Assembly (NCBI RefSeq): GCF_905171765.1
Contig: NC_053395.1
Span: 187,925,577 to 187,989,576, forward strand
Source: Bufo bufo
Taxonomy: Eukaryota > Chordata > Amphibia > Anura > Bufonidae
Length of the DNA stretch: 64,000 bases
Direction of reading: 5' to 3'
The notes beneath the pieces are model-generated. The model worked only from the letters and a program-made list of their open reading frames with translations. It did not search any database and was not told where the DNA came from. Positions 42,583 through 54,611 of the stretch are shown here, one piece after another. A program made the translations under genes and the position numbers. Positions within the stretch are counted from its first letter, which is position 1. Every line of letters begins with the position of its first letter.

Positions 42583-42711
42583 TTAGTTTGATAAAAAGAA
42601 AATCATATTGCACTTTTGAACAGCAGCTATCGGGATGACATTAATATGGATTTGAGCAATGAAAATTGAGCCTACCCTTTTTACCTGTTTACATTTGATA
42701 GCCATCAGCTA

Positions 42712-43149
42712 TTAAAGGGGTTATCCCATGACTAATGTAAAAAATGAAAATCAAACATCATACAGGACATGATAATCTCTTTCTAAGAAAGCTAGAACCA
42801 GCCCTGTACCTCACATGGATCCAGAGATCTCCATATTCATTGCTCTGCTAGATTTATATCAAGCTGAGAGCTCAGGGCAGTTTCTATTCGGCTGCAGCTC
42901 AGGGGGCGTGTCTCAGCTCTCCCTATCACAGCTCAGGAGGCAGTTGAAGGATGAAACTGAGCATGTGCGACCTTCTCAGTGAGCAGGACAAAGAAATAAG
43001 GAAAAAAAAAAACAGCAGGTGGCGCTATACAGATACATTTTATTGAATAGCTCACTGACTATGCAAAATTAAATGCAATTAGAAAAGTATTCAGATCCAG
43101 GGGATGGTGTAAAAACTGTAGAATATTTTTTGGGGGACAGACCCTTTAA
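42712..43149. mobile_element. TTAA-flanked MITE (family D)
   Basis: The left TTAAAGGGGTTATCCCATGA and right GACAGACCCTTTAA carry TTAA at both edges. The inside contains CAGCAGGTGGCGCTATACAG and two CAGCTCAGG words, and is not strongly palindromic. Confidence 0.65.
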
Positions 43150-43313
43150 CACTCACGGTTGTCTAGCATATAAAGAAAGAAAAGCTCACTTTGAAAGAAC
43201 TTGGCAAGTACAGTCTTCACTTTTTGTCTGCAGCTTTATAAGAGCACAACCAATGCTTAAATTGTTATAATAATATTATAATATTATAATACAAGACTAT
43301 TTTGATGCCATTC

Positions 43314-43784
43314 TTAAAGGGAACCTGTCACCAGTTTTATGGTGTCCTAACTAAGGGCAACATAAATAAGTGACGGATTCTCTTAGCAAAATGCTGGGTC
43401 ACTTTCTTTAATTGACCCAGTCAATCTGCCAACATCTTGTATTGAAAAGCTCCATCTGATAATGATGAGTCATGAATATTCATGAGCTCCTGACTCTCCC
43501 AGCCCACCTGCTGATGAATGACAGTTATTTTCCATATGAATCAGCAGCAGGTGGGCAGGGGAGTGGCTATAGCTCTGAATTAAATAAACACTGGACTCAA
43601 TGACATCACGCTGGACTCAAATCAGCTCATTAGCATACGGCATGCGGCATCTTTGTGTGTATATTATGAGGTAACCATCTGTCACACCAGTAAGTGAATA
43701 CATCTAAGGTACTTTTTAGTAGTTAATGATTGTATATAATTAGTTAGATTATAATCAAATATCCACATGACAGGTTCCCTTTAA
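43314..43784. mobile_element. TTAA MITE (family C, AAAGGGAACCTGTCACC ends)
   Basis: TTAAAGGGAACCTGTCACC at the left mirrors ATGACAGGTTCCCTTTAA at the right. A hairpin CAGCCCACCTGCTGATGAAT with CAGCAGCAGGTGGGCAG lies inside. Family C recurs at 27993, 45919, 54286 and, as a left end, 62944. Confidence 0.9.
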
Positions 43785-43889
43785 TCTGCAGGCAGGCTGC
43801 TATAGAGCAGGAGAAGCTGAGCAGATTGATATGTAGTTTAGTGGAAAACATTAAGAATAACCTTTATTCCATTAATTTAAATCTCTGTT

Positions 43890-44206
43890 TAGGAGTCCAG
43901 TGGGTGGTCCTATTCAGTTATTGACAATCTTCTTTGAATGATTTTGCAGCTTCCCTCCATTCATTTCTATGGGGCTGCCGAGATCTGGCTAGGCTACTTA
44001 CGTCGGGCCCATAGAAGTGAATGGGAGCGGTGGCCTTTCTTGCTAGGTGCGCTCCCATTCACTTCTATGGGGAGAGTACTTGGTGGTGGCCAGACAGGAG
44101 TCCTTAGGAGATAGGTGCAGGTCCCAGGGGTGGGACCCACACCTATAATACAATGGGGGCATATCCTAATGATATTCCCCCATTGTCTGAGATTAGAGAA
44201 ACCCTT
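43890..44206. mobile_element. MITE of the CATTCACTTCTATGGG type
   Basis: CCATAGAAGTGAATGGGAGC and GCTCCCATTCACTTCTATGG form a central hairpin. The right part GGTGGGACCCACACCTAT and the end CCCCATTGTCTGAGATTAG match the MITE at 57165-57534. Confidence 0.6.
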
Positions 44207-44628
44207 TAAGGCTTGTTTCACATCTGCTTTAGTCAACTCAGGTAGCGTCCTGCAGTGCCGGATCCAGACATCTCCGGCAGGCTGCTCCCTGCTAAAATAG
44301 CCTGCTGGAGATGTCTTGATCCGGGACTGCCAGGCGCTACCTGATACCCGCTGGCCCCATTAACTTTAATGGGGACTGGTGGAGATCCAGCCGCAACCTG
44401 GCATACATGCCGAGAGTCAGCTGGACGAAAACCGCTGTGTGCAGCAGTTTTTGTCCAGCTGATTCTCAGCATATTTTCCGGGTAGCGGCCGGACCTCCGT
44501 CAATCCCTATTATAATTAATGGGGCTGGACGGAATTCCGACAGCGCCCAGCGGTGACAGATCCGGCAGGCTGCTCCCAGCCAGAACAGCCTGCCGGATCT
44601 GCCAAACGCAGATGTGAAACAGGCCTAA
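44207..44628. mobile_element. MITE with TAA target duplication
   Basis: TAA|GGCTTGTTTCACATCTGCTT at the left and AACGCAGATGTGAAACAGGCC|TAA at the right. The inner words CCGGCAGGCTGCTCCC and GCCTGCCGGATC are repeated in both arms. Confidence 0.85.
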
Positions 44629-45105
44629 TACCTGTTATACTGAATCTTTTCCCATGTTAAATGTGATGGGTTCCCTTTAAGGGTTGTCTTCTTCCCTAAC
44701 GTAATTACAATTTAATTATAGTTTTTTTTGGTAGGCAAATAGTTTGATTGCCATGGGAATTACTACCCAAATTTCCTAGACTTCAGAATGGTAATGGCAC
44801 CAACAGAGCTTTTCTCAATCTTGTGCAAGTCCACAGATTTGTAAAATTTTGCTGATACAAGATTGCCCCTAACCTCCCCAGAACTTCCCTTTAATCTGGA
44901 TGCATATTGTTACTACGGCAGATCCTGTATTCAGCATCTAGCTCATTCTGACGAAAACAGCACTTGCTCCTTTTAGCATCTCAGCTACATGTAGAAAATA
45001 CGTAGCTCACTTTTATAGGTGGGTGACTCTGCATGCGTTAGTTAAGGCAGATACACATCCAGGGGCCAATATTAGGCAATTTCAATGTTTAAAAATGTTC
45101 AATTT
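44629..45105. other. No gene recognised
   Basis: A short GGGTTCCCTTTAAGG near 44667 is a family-C MITE end remnant. Nothing else could be supported. Confidence 0.4.
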
Positions 45106-45910
45106 TACAAAAGGACTTCTGTTGACAGTTGTTAAAATAAGCATAGATATTTACCCAAGTTTCCTCGGCTTCCGCTTGGTCCCTTGATATTCCAGAGTTC
45201 CCTGCGGGAAGGACCAAGAACACGCTTTCAGAAGCTAAGCAGGGAGTCGTAAATTTTTAATTCAAAGTGATTTTGTGTTGAATGCGAGCAGATGCTGATA
45301 ATATCACAAGTCAAAGCATAATTTTTTTGATCAAAGGGTTCAAGTGAGCCTGATGAAGCATGCATGTTGGTTTTCTTTGATAAACCACATCAATTATTCA
45401 CCGTGAAAGGAGACAGCCTGATATGAAAGCAAGAGATAAAGGGCATAGGCACATGTTCAGCCAGCACAGTGCTGAGAGAGGGGATGGAAAGATGGGCTGT
45501 TACAATAGAGGAAGGAGGGAACGGTTGAATATATATTGAAAGGAGCAAGCAGCGACCCTTAACACCATCAATTAATCGAGTGGACGCCATATCTATTTGA
45601 TTAAATGAGGAGGCTTTATGAACATCCCAGGATACCTGGTGATTGGGGCAAAATAGGTATTTTACTGCAATAATACTATCAAAAGGAAGGACTAAGCAAC
45701 TGATGAATGTTATCTTAGGGAATTCTAAAGGTAAAATATAAAGAAAGTAGGAAAATGCATTTTGAAATTTGACTTTATCTTTTGGGGGTGATGAAATTTT
45801 AGCTGTTCTGTAGGCACTATTTGAAATAATATTCTGTCTTATTATAGCTTTTTTCTTCCTAAACCCTTTCTTTATACTTTATTTCCTTTATTTGACTGTT
45901 GAACAGAAAT
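45106..45910. other. Repeat-free block, candidate conserved noncoding DNA
   Basis: About 45130-45660 has complex sequence with no mobile-element ends. The minus frame 45390-45590 has no motif or splice context. Possible ancient noncoding element by texture only. Confidence 0.35.
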
Positions 45911-45918
45911 ACTTTCAC

Positions 45919-46715
45919 TTAAAGGAAACCTGTCATCACTTTCTAGCCCTATCTATCAACTCACTTTCCTATAAATACGTTTTAATACATTAATAATGAT
46001 ATTCAAATCAATTCTGAACTAACTATCATTTTAGAGATAAACCTAAATAAATATATGTAAATATATGTAAATGAGCCTTACATGAGTCCTGCGTCCGCCA
46101 TGATTCAGAGATGAGTCCAGCGTTCCTTGACTCTCGGAGCCCAGCCACGCCCACAAATAAATAAGATACACCCTCATCTCCACCCCTTCTATTCTAAATC
46201 TCGCAGCTACTCTATCCCTGTTTCCTGTTTTTTCCCGCTACTCTAGTTTAATGCACGTCACTTCCTGCGCGCCGATCAAGAGCTTGCAGCATAGAGAAGT
46301 ACTCATCACCAGCTGTGTTTATTAGGAGATTTGGAGCACCCGATAAGGGAGGTAATTATCAGTGATTTGACGTCTATCTTTTAAAGGCCGCTTTGAATGT
46401 TCCGTGCTGGGTCACATGATCAGTGTAGGATGAGGAGCGAGATGACACATGCGCGGGATTTGGGTCGTGAGTTCGGGAGAAGGGTAGGATCTTTAGATTC
46501 TGTCAATCATGTAACGGGAGGTGGGGTTAGGAATGGGAAGTGATGAGGTAAGCAGTTAATTTACATAAGTTTAAGAAAGCGAAAGTGGACTGTAAAATAA
46601 GTACTTAGCGGTGTTTAAAAAAAAAAAAAACACCTAGGATTATTAGGGTGGGGGAGACCTATCTCAGGATACCGATGAAACTTGGGGTTGAAAACTAATG
46701 ACAGGTTCCCTTTAA
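45919..46715. mobile_element. Long TTAA MITE (family C ends)
   Basis: The left TTAAAGGAAACCTGTCATCA mirrors the right AATGACAGGTTCCCTTTAA; both edges are TTAA. At 797 bp it is longer than its relatives. Left-arm words such as TACTCTAGTTTAATGCACG do not clearly recur, so the centre may be foreign. Confidence 0.8.
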
Positions 46716-47716
46716 AAAGACACATTGGGAAAACCTAAAATTCAGTTAACCTTCAGTTTGGCATAACCCCTCACCCACATAAGCCTTTTACATTAGATGA
46801 AAGTTGGCTGAGACTGTTGGAGCTGGCTAATGATCTGTATGGGGCCACCTTAAGGATGGACTCACATGTTTGGATTGCGTGTTTCCCAGCCCAACTGTGA
46901 GTTTAATGACCCAAACTCACAGCATGATAGATCCTTACAATGCTTTGAGTTCGGGTTGTGGACACATGTCCTGAATACTGACTCTGGACATGTGTATCTA
47001 TCCTAACCAGGGTCAGAATGTCCCACCAGAGTACCAGATGATCATCAGGTGGAACTAGGCTCTGATACCAATGTGGTCCTCAAAGGTCCAGGAGAAAAAA
47101 TATATATATTTGGAGCTGACTTAGCAGCCAATCATTTGCTACAAGAGTCTATTTCTTTGATTGAAAATATATTACACTGTATTGATGAAATAAGGGTTGG
47201 GAACAGTGAATCATTTCCTATGGTGGTCCCAAGTAACCCCAGTCTGACATTGAGCCTAATTTTTCAAGGGGAAAAATGGATTGCACATACTGGATTCCAC
47301 ATGCCCAATCCTTTGTTGCTCAGGGCTCTTTCTCTTGTCAGTGGCGCCTGGCAGTTCTCTTCTCAGTAAAATATTCATCCATGCTTGGGCATTCTGAGCA
47401 TGTATGTTACGGAGGGGGGAAGGGGATGGTAGAGGTGACGGTCAGCTTATATGCCTAGCTTTACCAGTTTCCTCACTTTCAATGCAGCCCTGTAAGTTCA
47501 GCAGATCTTAGTAAATTAAGTAAAGCTCCCTGGCAGACCCATAACCAGCGGAACATATGCAGTTAGACCTTTGAAAAAAGTCTCACCTCTCTGGTCCTCT
47601 TTGAGAAGAACACCCCTTTACCTAGACTAGATGGCCATACTGGAGGTTCTCTAATACAGAGATTTTACAAATTTATTTTTAGGAGGTACTTTGGCATTTA
47701 ACTTTATTAGTTCCAA
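46716..47716. other. No gene; repeat fragments
   Basis: The 106-codon plus frame 47049-47369 begins at GTG rather than a good start, has no domain and no splice sites. The word GGATGGACTCACATGTTTGG with its loose mirror near 46990 suggests an old inverted repeat. Confidence 0.35.
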
Positions 47717-48012
47717 GATCTACTGGCTAATGTCAATGTCAGGATCTACTGACTAATGTCCATGTCAAGATCTACTAACTAATGTCCATGTCAAGATCTA
47801 CTAACTAATGTCAATGTCAAGATCTACTGACTAGTGTCAATGTCAGGATCTACTAACTAATAGCAATGTCAGGATCTTCTGACTAGTGTCAAAGTCAGGA
47901 CCTACTGACTAATGTCAATGTCAAAATCTACTGACTAATGGCAATGTCACAATCTACTGACTAATGTCATTATCAGGATCTAGTGACGAATGTCAATGTT
48001 AGGATCTATTAA
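47717..48012. repeat. 26-bp tandem repeat, about 11 copies
   Basis: Units such as GATCTACTGACTAATGTCAA followed by TGTCAG are repeated in register every 26 bp. Variants are CTAACTAATGTC, CTGACTAGTGTC and CAAGATC. There are no spacers, so it is a minisatellite and not a CRISPR-type array. Confidence 0.95.
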
Positions 48013-48949
48013 TATTGATCTACTCCATAACTGGTTAAATGTGGGCACCTTTCTTGAGTTCTTAGGGATATGGCTTTTGTGTGAAACAGTGTATGACATA
48101 TTTAGAACAGAGTATTGAATCTCAATGTTTTATCCACTGAGTCCGAGCCTCGCTTGCCTTATACTGTCTCAGTAATAGCCCCTTACACTCACATTAATTT
48201 GGTTGTAGTAGAGGCTGTCCTCTGGGCTGTTCAATGTTTTGGGCTGTTGACCACGTCTTGTTGTCCTCAACTTTTTTTCAAAGTATTGTTCTGAGCCTAT
48301 AATGAGAGAATGAATTATTTGACATCACAAAATTATGACAAGGTAAGTATACTATCTAATGACTTGCACTGTCCAACAGTGCCCTCCAGTCATAAAACCA
48401 AGATGGTACACTGGGGGCACTACTAGACCTAAAGGATACATCTCCAATTCCATACCTGGGGCCCTGAACCTAAGAAAAGACAGCTGCATATGATGTAGCT
48501 TCATTACCATGTTTATACATTTAAAAGTTGAATGTTATCTAGGTCCTATGTTTTAAACTGGTGTATGTGCACCACAGGGTGTAAGCGCCATGTTTCTAGA
48601 GGGGACTCACAATGTGCTCATAGTGCCCGTTCAATGGGCCTACAGGGTGTATGATCATAGCCCAGCAGCTACTTTTGAGTAGGGGATATTTGCACATTGT
48701 ATGACTGTATTATTTAAACACTATACAGTACACTATAAGTTCTGCACAAGATACCACTACCAACCCTGCAGGTGGTTACTCATCCACCATATGCACTGCC
48801 AGAAGCCAGAATTACAGAAATTCTTTGTCAGCAAAGAAATAAATGTGAGAGATTCAATAATCTAGAAGTGCTTTTTTGACTCGTTGAACAAGGGAGTGTG
48901 GTTTTGTAAAAAGAAAAAGGGGAACAAATTATTGAAAAGGGGCGAGGCT
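48013..48949. other. No gene recognised
   Basis: Only short frames without motifs were seen. No transposon ends or tandem structure. Confidence 0.4.
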
Positions 48950-49095
48950 TAAAGGCGTTGTGCAGGCGGTATATATTGATGACCGGTGGGGGTCCAACAC
49001 CTGGGACACCCCTGCCGATCAGCTGTTTCAAAAGAAGGCAGCGCTCCATGCAAGCACTGCTTCCTTTTCATTACACTATCATCTATAAGCCACTG
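48950..49095. mobile_element. Left half of a family-B TTAA MITE
   Basis: It begins CTTAAAGGCGTTGTGCAGGC and contains ATTGATGACCGGTGGGGGTC and CCCCTGCCGATCAGCTGTTT, as in the complete family-B copies. The right arm is absent. Confidence 0.65.
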
Positions 49096-49199
49096 TGATA
49101 AACTGCCACAATTTTAGACTGTGTAGTCCACGTTTACAACGTCTAAAAACTAGACGGCAATAGTAAATCTGCCCCAATGTCTCCTCTCCACTATGAAGA

Positions 49200-49377
49200 A
49201 ATTATGATGAAGGTGGCCATAAACACTAGATTCATCTTGTCAGAATCTGGCCATTCTAGCATGATGATCATGTGTGGTCTATGGGGGTGTCCTGATTATC
49301 CCACGGTGTCAGGGTAAAGAAGCTAAGGGTGCATGTGTTGAAAGGAACAGCCATCTAAGGTGTATGGCCGCCTTAAG
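49200..49377. mobile_element. MITE with GGTGGCCATAAACAC / GTGTATGGCCGCCTT ends
   Basis: The left AAGGTGGCCATAAACACTAG mirrors the right CATCTAAGGTGTATGGCCGC followed by CTTAAG. It is related to 25166-25485. Confidence 0.65.
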
Positions 49378-49384
49378 ACTCTTG

Positions 49385-49735
49385 TTACTATTCTTTGTAA
49401 AGGATTTCATGATCCTCCACCATAAACAACATCATTTATAGCTGGAAGATTAGACACTAATGCGTTACTAAAGCATTTCATTTTCTGATAACAAGGTGCA
49501 AACTATGATTTTAAGATGAAAGAGACTTTGGGAAAGCATCTATAATGTCATTAACATCCAATTACAAAGATAAGAGCTTTCATTCAGTACAGATATGATA
49601 GTGTGACTCTGGAATCATAGTACCTATCACATTGGTTAAGCACTACAATTCTGTGGGAGATCCAAAGCTGTTTAACTCATGACATAACATCTTTTTGTCC
49701 TTGAGTGACTTAAAAATTACATCCAGGAAGCCATC
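49385..49735. other. Repeat-free block; no gene
   Basis: Complex AT-leaning text with no repeats, another possible conserved noncoding stretch. A run of 14 C follows at 49751-49764. Confidence 0.3.
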
Positions 49736-50039
49736 CACCAGATTTTTTAACCCCCCCCCCCCCCAAAATAAAATAAAAATTACATAGAATTTTCACATCT
49801 AGGTCGTTAATATGTGATAAAATAAAAGACGGTAGTGTCCCTTTAATGCCAAGGGCGGCTGCATGACACAAGCTGTGTATTTTGCTTCTGACGATGGTGA
49901 AATTTGCTGATAATAAATGTTTACTATATTTGGCCTGATGACATCATGATGCAAAAATTTGTAAGAAGGACCCCCACAGCCACAATTATGTGCAATTTAC
50001 ACTACTGGTATCCTCTTATGTGGCAGGACCACATCAGGC

Positions 50040-50725
50040 ATGAGTTATCAGGTGCCTCTGAAAAGGCACACAGTGATGTCACATCACACTGGAAATATTC
50101 TTATGGTAACAGTTACAGTATATAACAGAGCTTGGATAATACATATAAGTGATATCACAGCACAGATATAATACACACAGTAATGTCACCATACAGGGGT
50201 AATAATAACATTAAAGGAGTTGTCCGGCCTTAGGACCGATAAACCCTGATTGTCTGGACCTGTGTCCCTGAACATAAAAAAGCAAGCTCACCTGGCCGCT
50301 TTCAGCTTGTGGGACCAGGAAGCTTCTGGGTTATGTGACCACTGTGGCCAATCACAGGCCTCAGCAGTCATAATGGTACCTCATATTTGAGATGTAATCT
50401 TCAAGCTGATGTGAGCACTGAGGTCTGTGATTGGATGTAGCGGGCATGGGACCCATGGGGACAGGATGCATCCGTGAATAGAGCAGTATTAGGGCTGCGG
50501 GCAGGAAAGTATGCCTTTCTATGTTCAGGGGCATAAGTTCGGGGGTGGGCCAGCCGGCCATCTCATTTATTATTTTCTATGCCTGTTTTAGGTGTAGAAA
50601 ATTATCTAAATTTGCGGAGCTGGCGTAGATTTAAGCCGGCGGTGGACACACCCAAGTTATGTAGGGGCCAGTCTTAATAAATGACCCCAATATTGCTCAC
50701 AGAGATGTCACAGAACAAAGGTAAT
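50040..50725. mobile_element. Repeat region: short GTGATGTCAC units split by a TTAA MITE
   Basis: Flanking words CACACAGTGATGTCAC, CACACAGTAATGTCAC and CACAGAGATGTCACAG form an irregular repeat on both sides. The intervening element starts at TTAAAGGAGTTGTCCGGCCT (TTAA 50211-50214), and by about 50570-50692 becomes a different MITE ending CTTAATAAATGACCCC, as at 32822. Confidence 0.55.
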
Positions 50726-52002
50726 GTCAGAGAACAGGAACAATAAACATAGGGATGTGAGAAGTGGATGGAATTGTATCCAGTCTAGACAATATATATC
50801 TGTAGAAATTCAAATCCCTCTAATAGTTTGCTACAATGTATCAGTCCGGACTCCTCTTTGCTTTGCTTGCAGAGCACTGTCCAGACCAGATACCACTGCA
50901 TCCACTTCTCAGCTAAGAACAGGACTAGGTCTGCACTGGCTTGATGTCTGTAAAACTTTTTTTGGGGCCAGCCGTGCTTTAGTATTTAGACACATGAAAA
51001 AAGAGTGTATTGCAAAACCATGGTCTTCTTGAATGCCACCAAACTCTTGAACCACTATTTTGAAATTCAATTCTCATTTCCTCTGACACAGGAAGAGTTC
51101 CAACTAGTTCATTCATTGTTAATGACAGCCCACAGCCCTCATCGCCTTATTTGTGCCTGACCGGTATTCTATCCATTGATGATCCAGCAATGGGCCACGT
51201 GTCCATCAATTTCTATAAGAGCCTTGAAAAATCTGTTTTCTTTTTCTTTTTCCCAGTGCTGACATTTCAGTAGAATTTTTTCACAGTCAAGACATGTTCT
51301 AACCTTTCTGGTGTTTTAGCTTTTCGTCTCAGTACTTGACAGCTGTAAAGTTGCAGTTCCAAAATATTCAATGGGAGACATAACATCAGTGGTGAGAAAA
51401 GACCTATAGTTTATAAGAATATGTCCACCGAGGACATAAATGCTGCAGAGCCGGTTAACAGTTTTTTAAAAAAAACTCATTCACATGTTGTGAAAAAATA
51501 AAATCTGCTGTGAAAATTAAATCCACAGCACAAAATCTGCAAGAAATCTGCTGTGAACAATCTGCCCTGTGAGGCCTTACCCTAAAGGGAAGTATATTTT
51601 TATCCAAGGAAATGTCCTTTACTAGACATCCCAAGTGTCCATCTTTTGGAGGGACAGTTCTTATTTTTTGACCCAAGTTCATCTGTCTCTCTTTGATCCT
51701 TAAATCTCTCTCTTTTTGATCTGAGGTAAAGATTTGCATTATTACATTTACAATATTGATCCAGAAAGTGTTTGTCTGGTTCCTCTCTGTATATTAGAGC
51801 CCGCCTTGTATAGTTTTTCATTATTTGATGCAATTTGGATTTTAGAAATGTCTATATTCAGATCATTTTCAAGCTATTGTGCGCTAAGAAAACTATTGCA
51901 ATGTATAGATATTCAGGAAAAATTGATCTTTCACACAATGAACCATAAGTGTCCCTCTTTGACTGTCCAAAAAGTTGGGAGGCATACCTTTACTCCTATG
52001 AT
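50726..52002. other. No gene recognised
   Basis: Frames of 60-102 codons (50724-51032, 51455-51833, 51734-52006) overlap on both strands and lack motifs or splice sites. No repeats with defined ends. Confidence 0.4.
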
Positions 52003-52960
52003 TTAGGCCTCTTTCACACGGGCGAGTTTTCCGCGTGGGTGCAATGAGTGAGGTGAACGCAATGCCCCCGCACTGAATCCGGACCCATTCATTTCTATGG
52101 GGCTGTTCACATGAGCGGTGATTTTCACTTATCACTTGTGCGTTGTCGTGAAAATGGCAGCATGTTCTATTTTGTGCGTTTTTCACGCAATGCAGGCCCC
52201 ATAGAAGTGAATGGGACTGCGTGAAAATCGCAAGCATCCGCAAGCAAGTGCGGATGCGGTACGATTTTCACGCATGGTTGCTAGGAGATGATCGGGATGG
52301 GGACCCGATCATTAATATTTTCCATTATAACATGGTTTAAGGGAAAATAATAGCATTCTTAATACAGAATGCTTAGTAAAATAAGGATGGAGGGGTTAAA
52401 AAATAATTAAACTCACCTCATCCACTTGTTCGCTCATCCCGGCTTTTCTTCTGTCTTCTTCTTTGAGGAAAAGGACCTTTGGTGACGTCACTGCGCTCAT
52501 CACATGGTCCATCACCATAGTAATGGATCATGTGATGGACCATGTGATGAGCGCAGTGACGTCACCACAGGTCCTTTTCCTCCCAGGTCTTAAAAGAAGA
52601 AGACAGAAGAGAAGCCGGGCTGCGCGAACAAGTGGATGAGGTGAGTTAAATTATTATTATATTTTTTTAACCCCTCCATTCCTATTTTACTAAGCATTCT
52701 GTATTAAGAATGCTATTATTTTCCCTTATAACCATGTTATAAGGGAAAATAATAAAATCTACACAACACCTAACCCAAACCCAAACTTCTGTGAAGAAGT
52801 CCGGGTTCGGGTCTGGGTACCAAACGTGACGATTTTTCTCACGCGTGTGCAAAACGCATTAAAATGCTTTGCACTCGCGCTGAAAAATCGCACATTTTCC
52901 CGCGACGCACCCGCTTCCTATCCGGCCCTCACACGAGACACCCGTGTGAAAGAGGCCTTA
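52003..52960. mobile_element. Large palindromic MITE with TTA target duplication
   Basis: TTA|GGCCTCTTTCACACGGGCGA at the left and ACCCGTGTGAAAGAGGCC|TTA at the right. The central arms pair over about 130 bp (GACGTCACTGCGCTCATCAC with GTGATGAGCGCAGTGACGTC), and further out TAATACAGAATGCTTAGTAAAA with its mirror. Two TGACGTCA palindromes, the consensus CRE/ATF site, lie at about 52481 and 52557. No coding capacity. Confidence 0.9.
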
Positions 52961-52984
52961 GGCTCTCAAGGTAATACGTGTGGC

Positions 52985-53846
52985 CAGGGCCAGCTCCAGG
53001 TTCATGTGGGCCCTTGGGCAATAAATCTCAGTGGGCCCCCTTGTGGCATTTATTTTACATTTACATGTCCCCCTGTGGCTCCCACACTGTAAAATGACCC
53101 GCCGTGCCCCCCCCCACAGTATAATGACCCCCCCAGTGGTCCCTCACACAGTATAATGACCCCCCAGTGGCTCTCCATTTATAATAATGACCCCCAGTGG
53201 ACCATCATTCAGAATAATGACCCCTAGTGGCCCCCACACAGTATAATGACCCCCCAGTGGCTCTCCATTTATAATACTGACCCCCAGTGGACCATCATTC
53301 AGTATAATGACCCTCAGTGGCCCTCTCACTGGGGTCATACTGTATGGAGGGGGCACTGGGGGTCATTATACTGTATGGGGGTCATTAGACTGAATGGAGG
53401 CTCTGGGCATTATTATACTGAACGTAGGGTCATTGAGGATCATTATACTAAATGGGGGGCTTTGGGGGTCATTATATTGTGTGTGGGGGGGGGGGCACTG
53501 GGGGTCATTATAATGTGTAAGGGGCCTTCACACACTATAATGACCTTCCAGTGGCCCCCTCACATACCTATCATTGCTGGAGCGCAGCAGAGTCGGAAGT
53601 TCTTTCATTTCCCCTGCGCTCCTTCTCTCCTTTGGCCCGCTGCAGCACAACATCACCGCTGGGCCGGGCCTGGAGGAAAGAAGGAGCTGCAGTTAGTGAA
53701 TGAAAGGACCGCCGGCTCCCCTGCGCTCCAGCAATGAGCGCTTCCATCTGTATTGATGGAAGCGCTCATAGCAGCCGGCCCAGCACGCCACTATGCAGTG
53801 GGCCCCGTCACTTGCCTGGGTATGCCGGGTGCTGACACTGGCTCTG
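52985..53846. mobile_element. hAT MITE packed with repeated AATGACCCCCAGTGG words
   Basis: The ends are CAGGGCCAGCTCCAGG and, at the right, GACACTGGCTCTG. The flanks are CGTGTGGC (52977-52984) and GGTGTGGC (53847-53854), 7 of 8 identical. From 53085 to 53330 the inside repeats CAGTATAATGACCCCCAGTGG-type units (first 20 positions shared). From 53330 the same words appear inverted (CACTGGGGGTCATTATACTG), so the array turns over on itself. The ORFs (DPQWTI and GPLGVI repeats) are translations of this array. Confidence 0.75.
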
Positions 53847-53859
53847 GGTGTGGCTATCA

Positions 53860-54285
53860 AGGTCTATACTAAACCTTTATACTGTACTTTCTCAGAAAAC
53901 CTTCCATGTTTTCCTAATAAATTAGATGAGAGCCCATGTTAATTATATGTTGATATCATATTAATATTCTTATTTATCCATAGTATGCAATTTGAATTAT
54001 GTTCTCATTACTTTTGATCTTCATTCCTTAAATTTGGTTAAGCAGCGGAGCTGTCCTATTCAAAGCTTAATATTACATATGATTACTGCTGGAGGCTAAA
54101 ACATATCGGAAGCAACATTAAAACAAGTTCATTAGCAATATATACAAGCAAAAAGCCAAAGGCTTTGGGAGCTCATCTTCAGAATGCATTTTCACCGTGC
54201 CCGTAATGATCGGCTTCTCAGTGTATTCTGATAAAGATCACTTTGGATACCATCATTACCTAATAGTCATTCCTGGGCCACTATA
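53860..54285. other. Repeat-free block, candidate conserved noncoding DNA
   Basis: About 53900-54260 is AT-rich, complex sequence with homeodomain-like ATTA words and no transposon structure. Conservation is not testable here. Confidence 0.3.
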
Positions 54286-54611
54286 TTAAAGAGAACCTGT
54301 TACCTCTCCTGACATGTCTGTTTTAGTAACTATTTGCATTCTCCTTGTAATAACAATTCTGGAGCATATATTCTTATGACTCTATGTTGTGCCAATCCTC
54401 TGTTATTTCTACTAGAAGTTTATGAATGAATTGCCATCAGCTTGCAGTAAAGGTACAAATGGGTGTTACCAGCTGGGGGGTGTTCCTACACAGTCTAGCA
54501 CCAGCAGCACTGATTGGACAGAGTCGGTCGGATACACCAGATACTTGTAACACCCAGCAGTACCTTTAGTGCAGAATAATACAGACATGTCAGGAGAGGT
54601 AACCTCTTTAA
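54286..54611. mobile_element. TTAA MITE (family C2)
   Basis: The left TTAAAGAGAACCTGTTACCT mirrors the right AGGAGAGGTAACCTCTTTAA. GACATGTCTGTTTTAG mirrors AATACAGACATGTC. A sister copy, split by the CR1 LINE, is at 58199-62854. Confidence 0.85.

Noticed and set aside
47049..47369. 106-codon plus-strand ORF
   Set aside because: Begins at GTG; no motif, splice signal or homology I can recognise. Probably chance.
47717..48012. CRISPR-like array
   Set aside because: Contiguous 26-bp repeats without spacers in a eukaryotic context; a minisatellite.
53144..53737. ORFs with repeated DPQWTI and GPLGVI segments
   Set aside because: Translations of the AATGACCCCCAGTGG array in a MITE.
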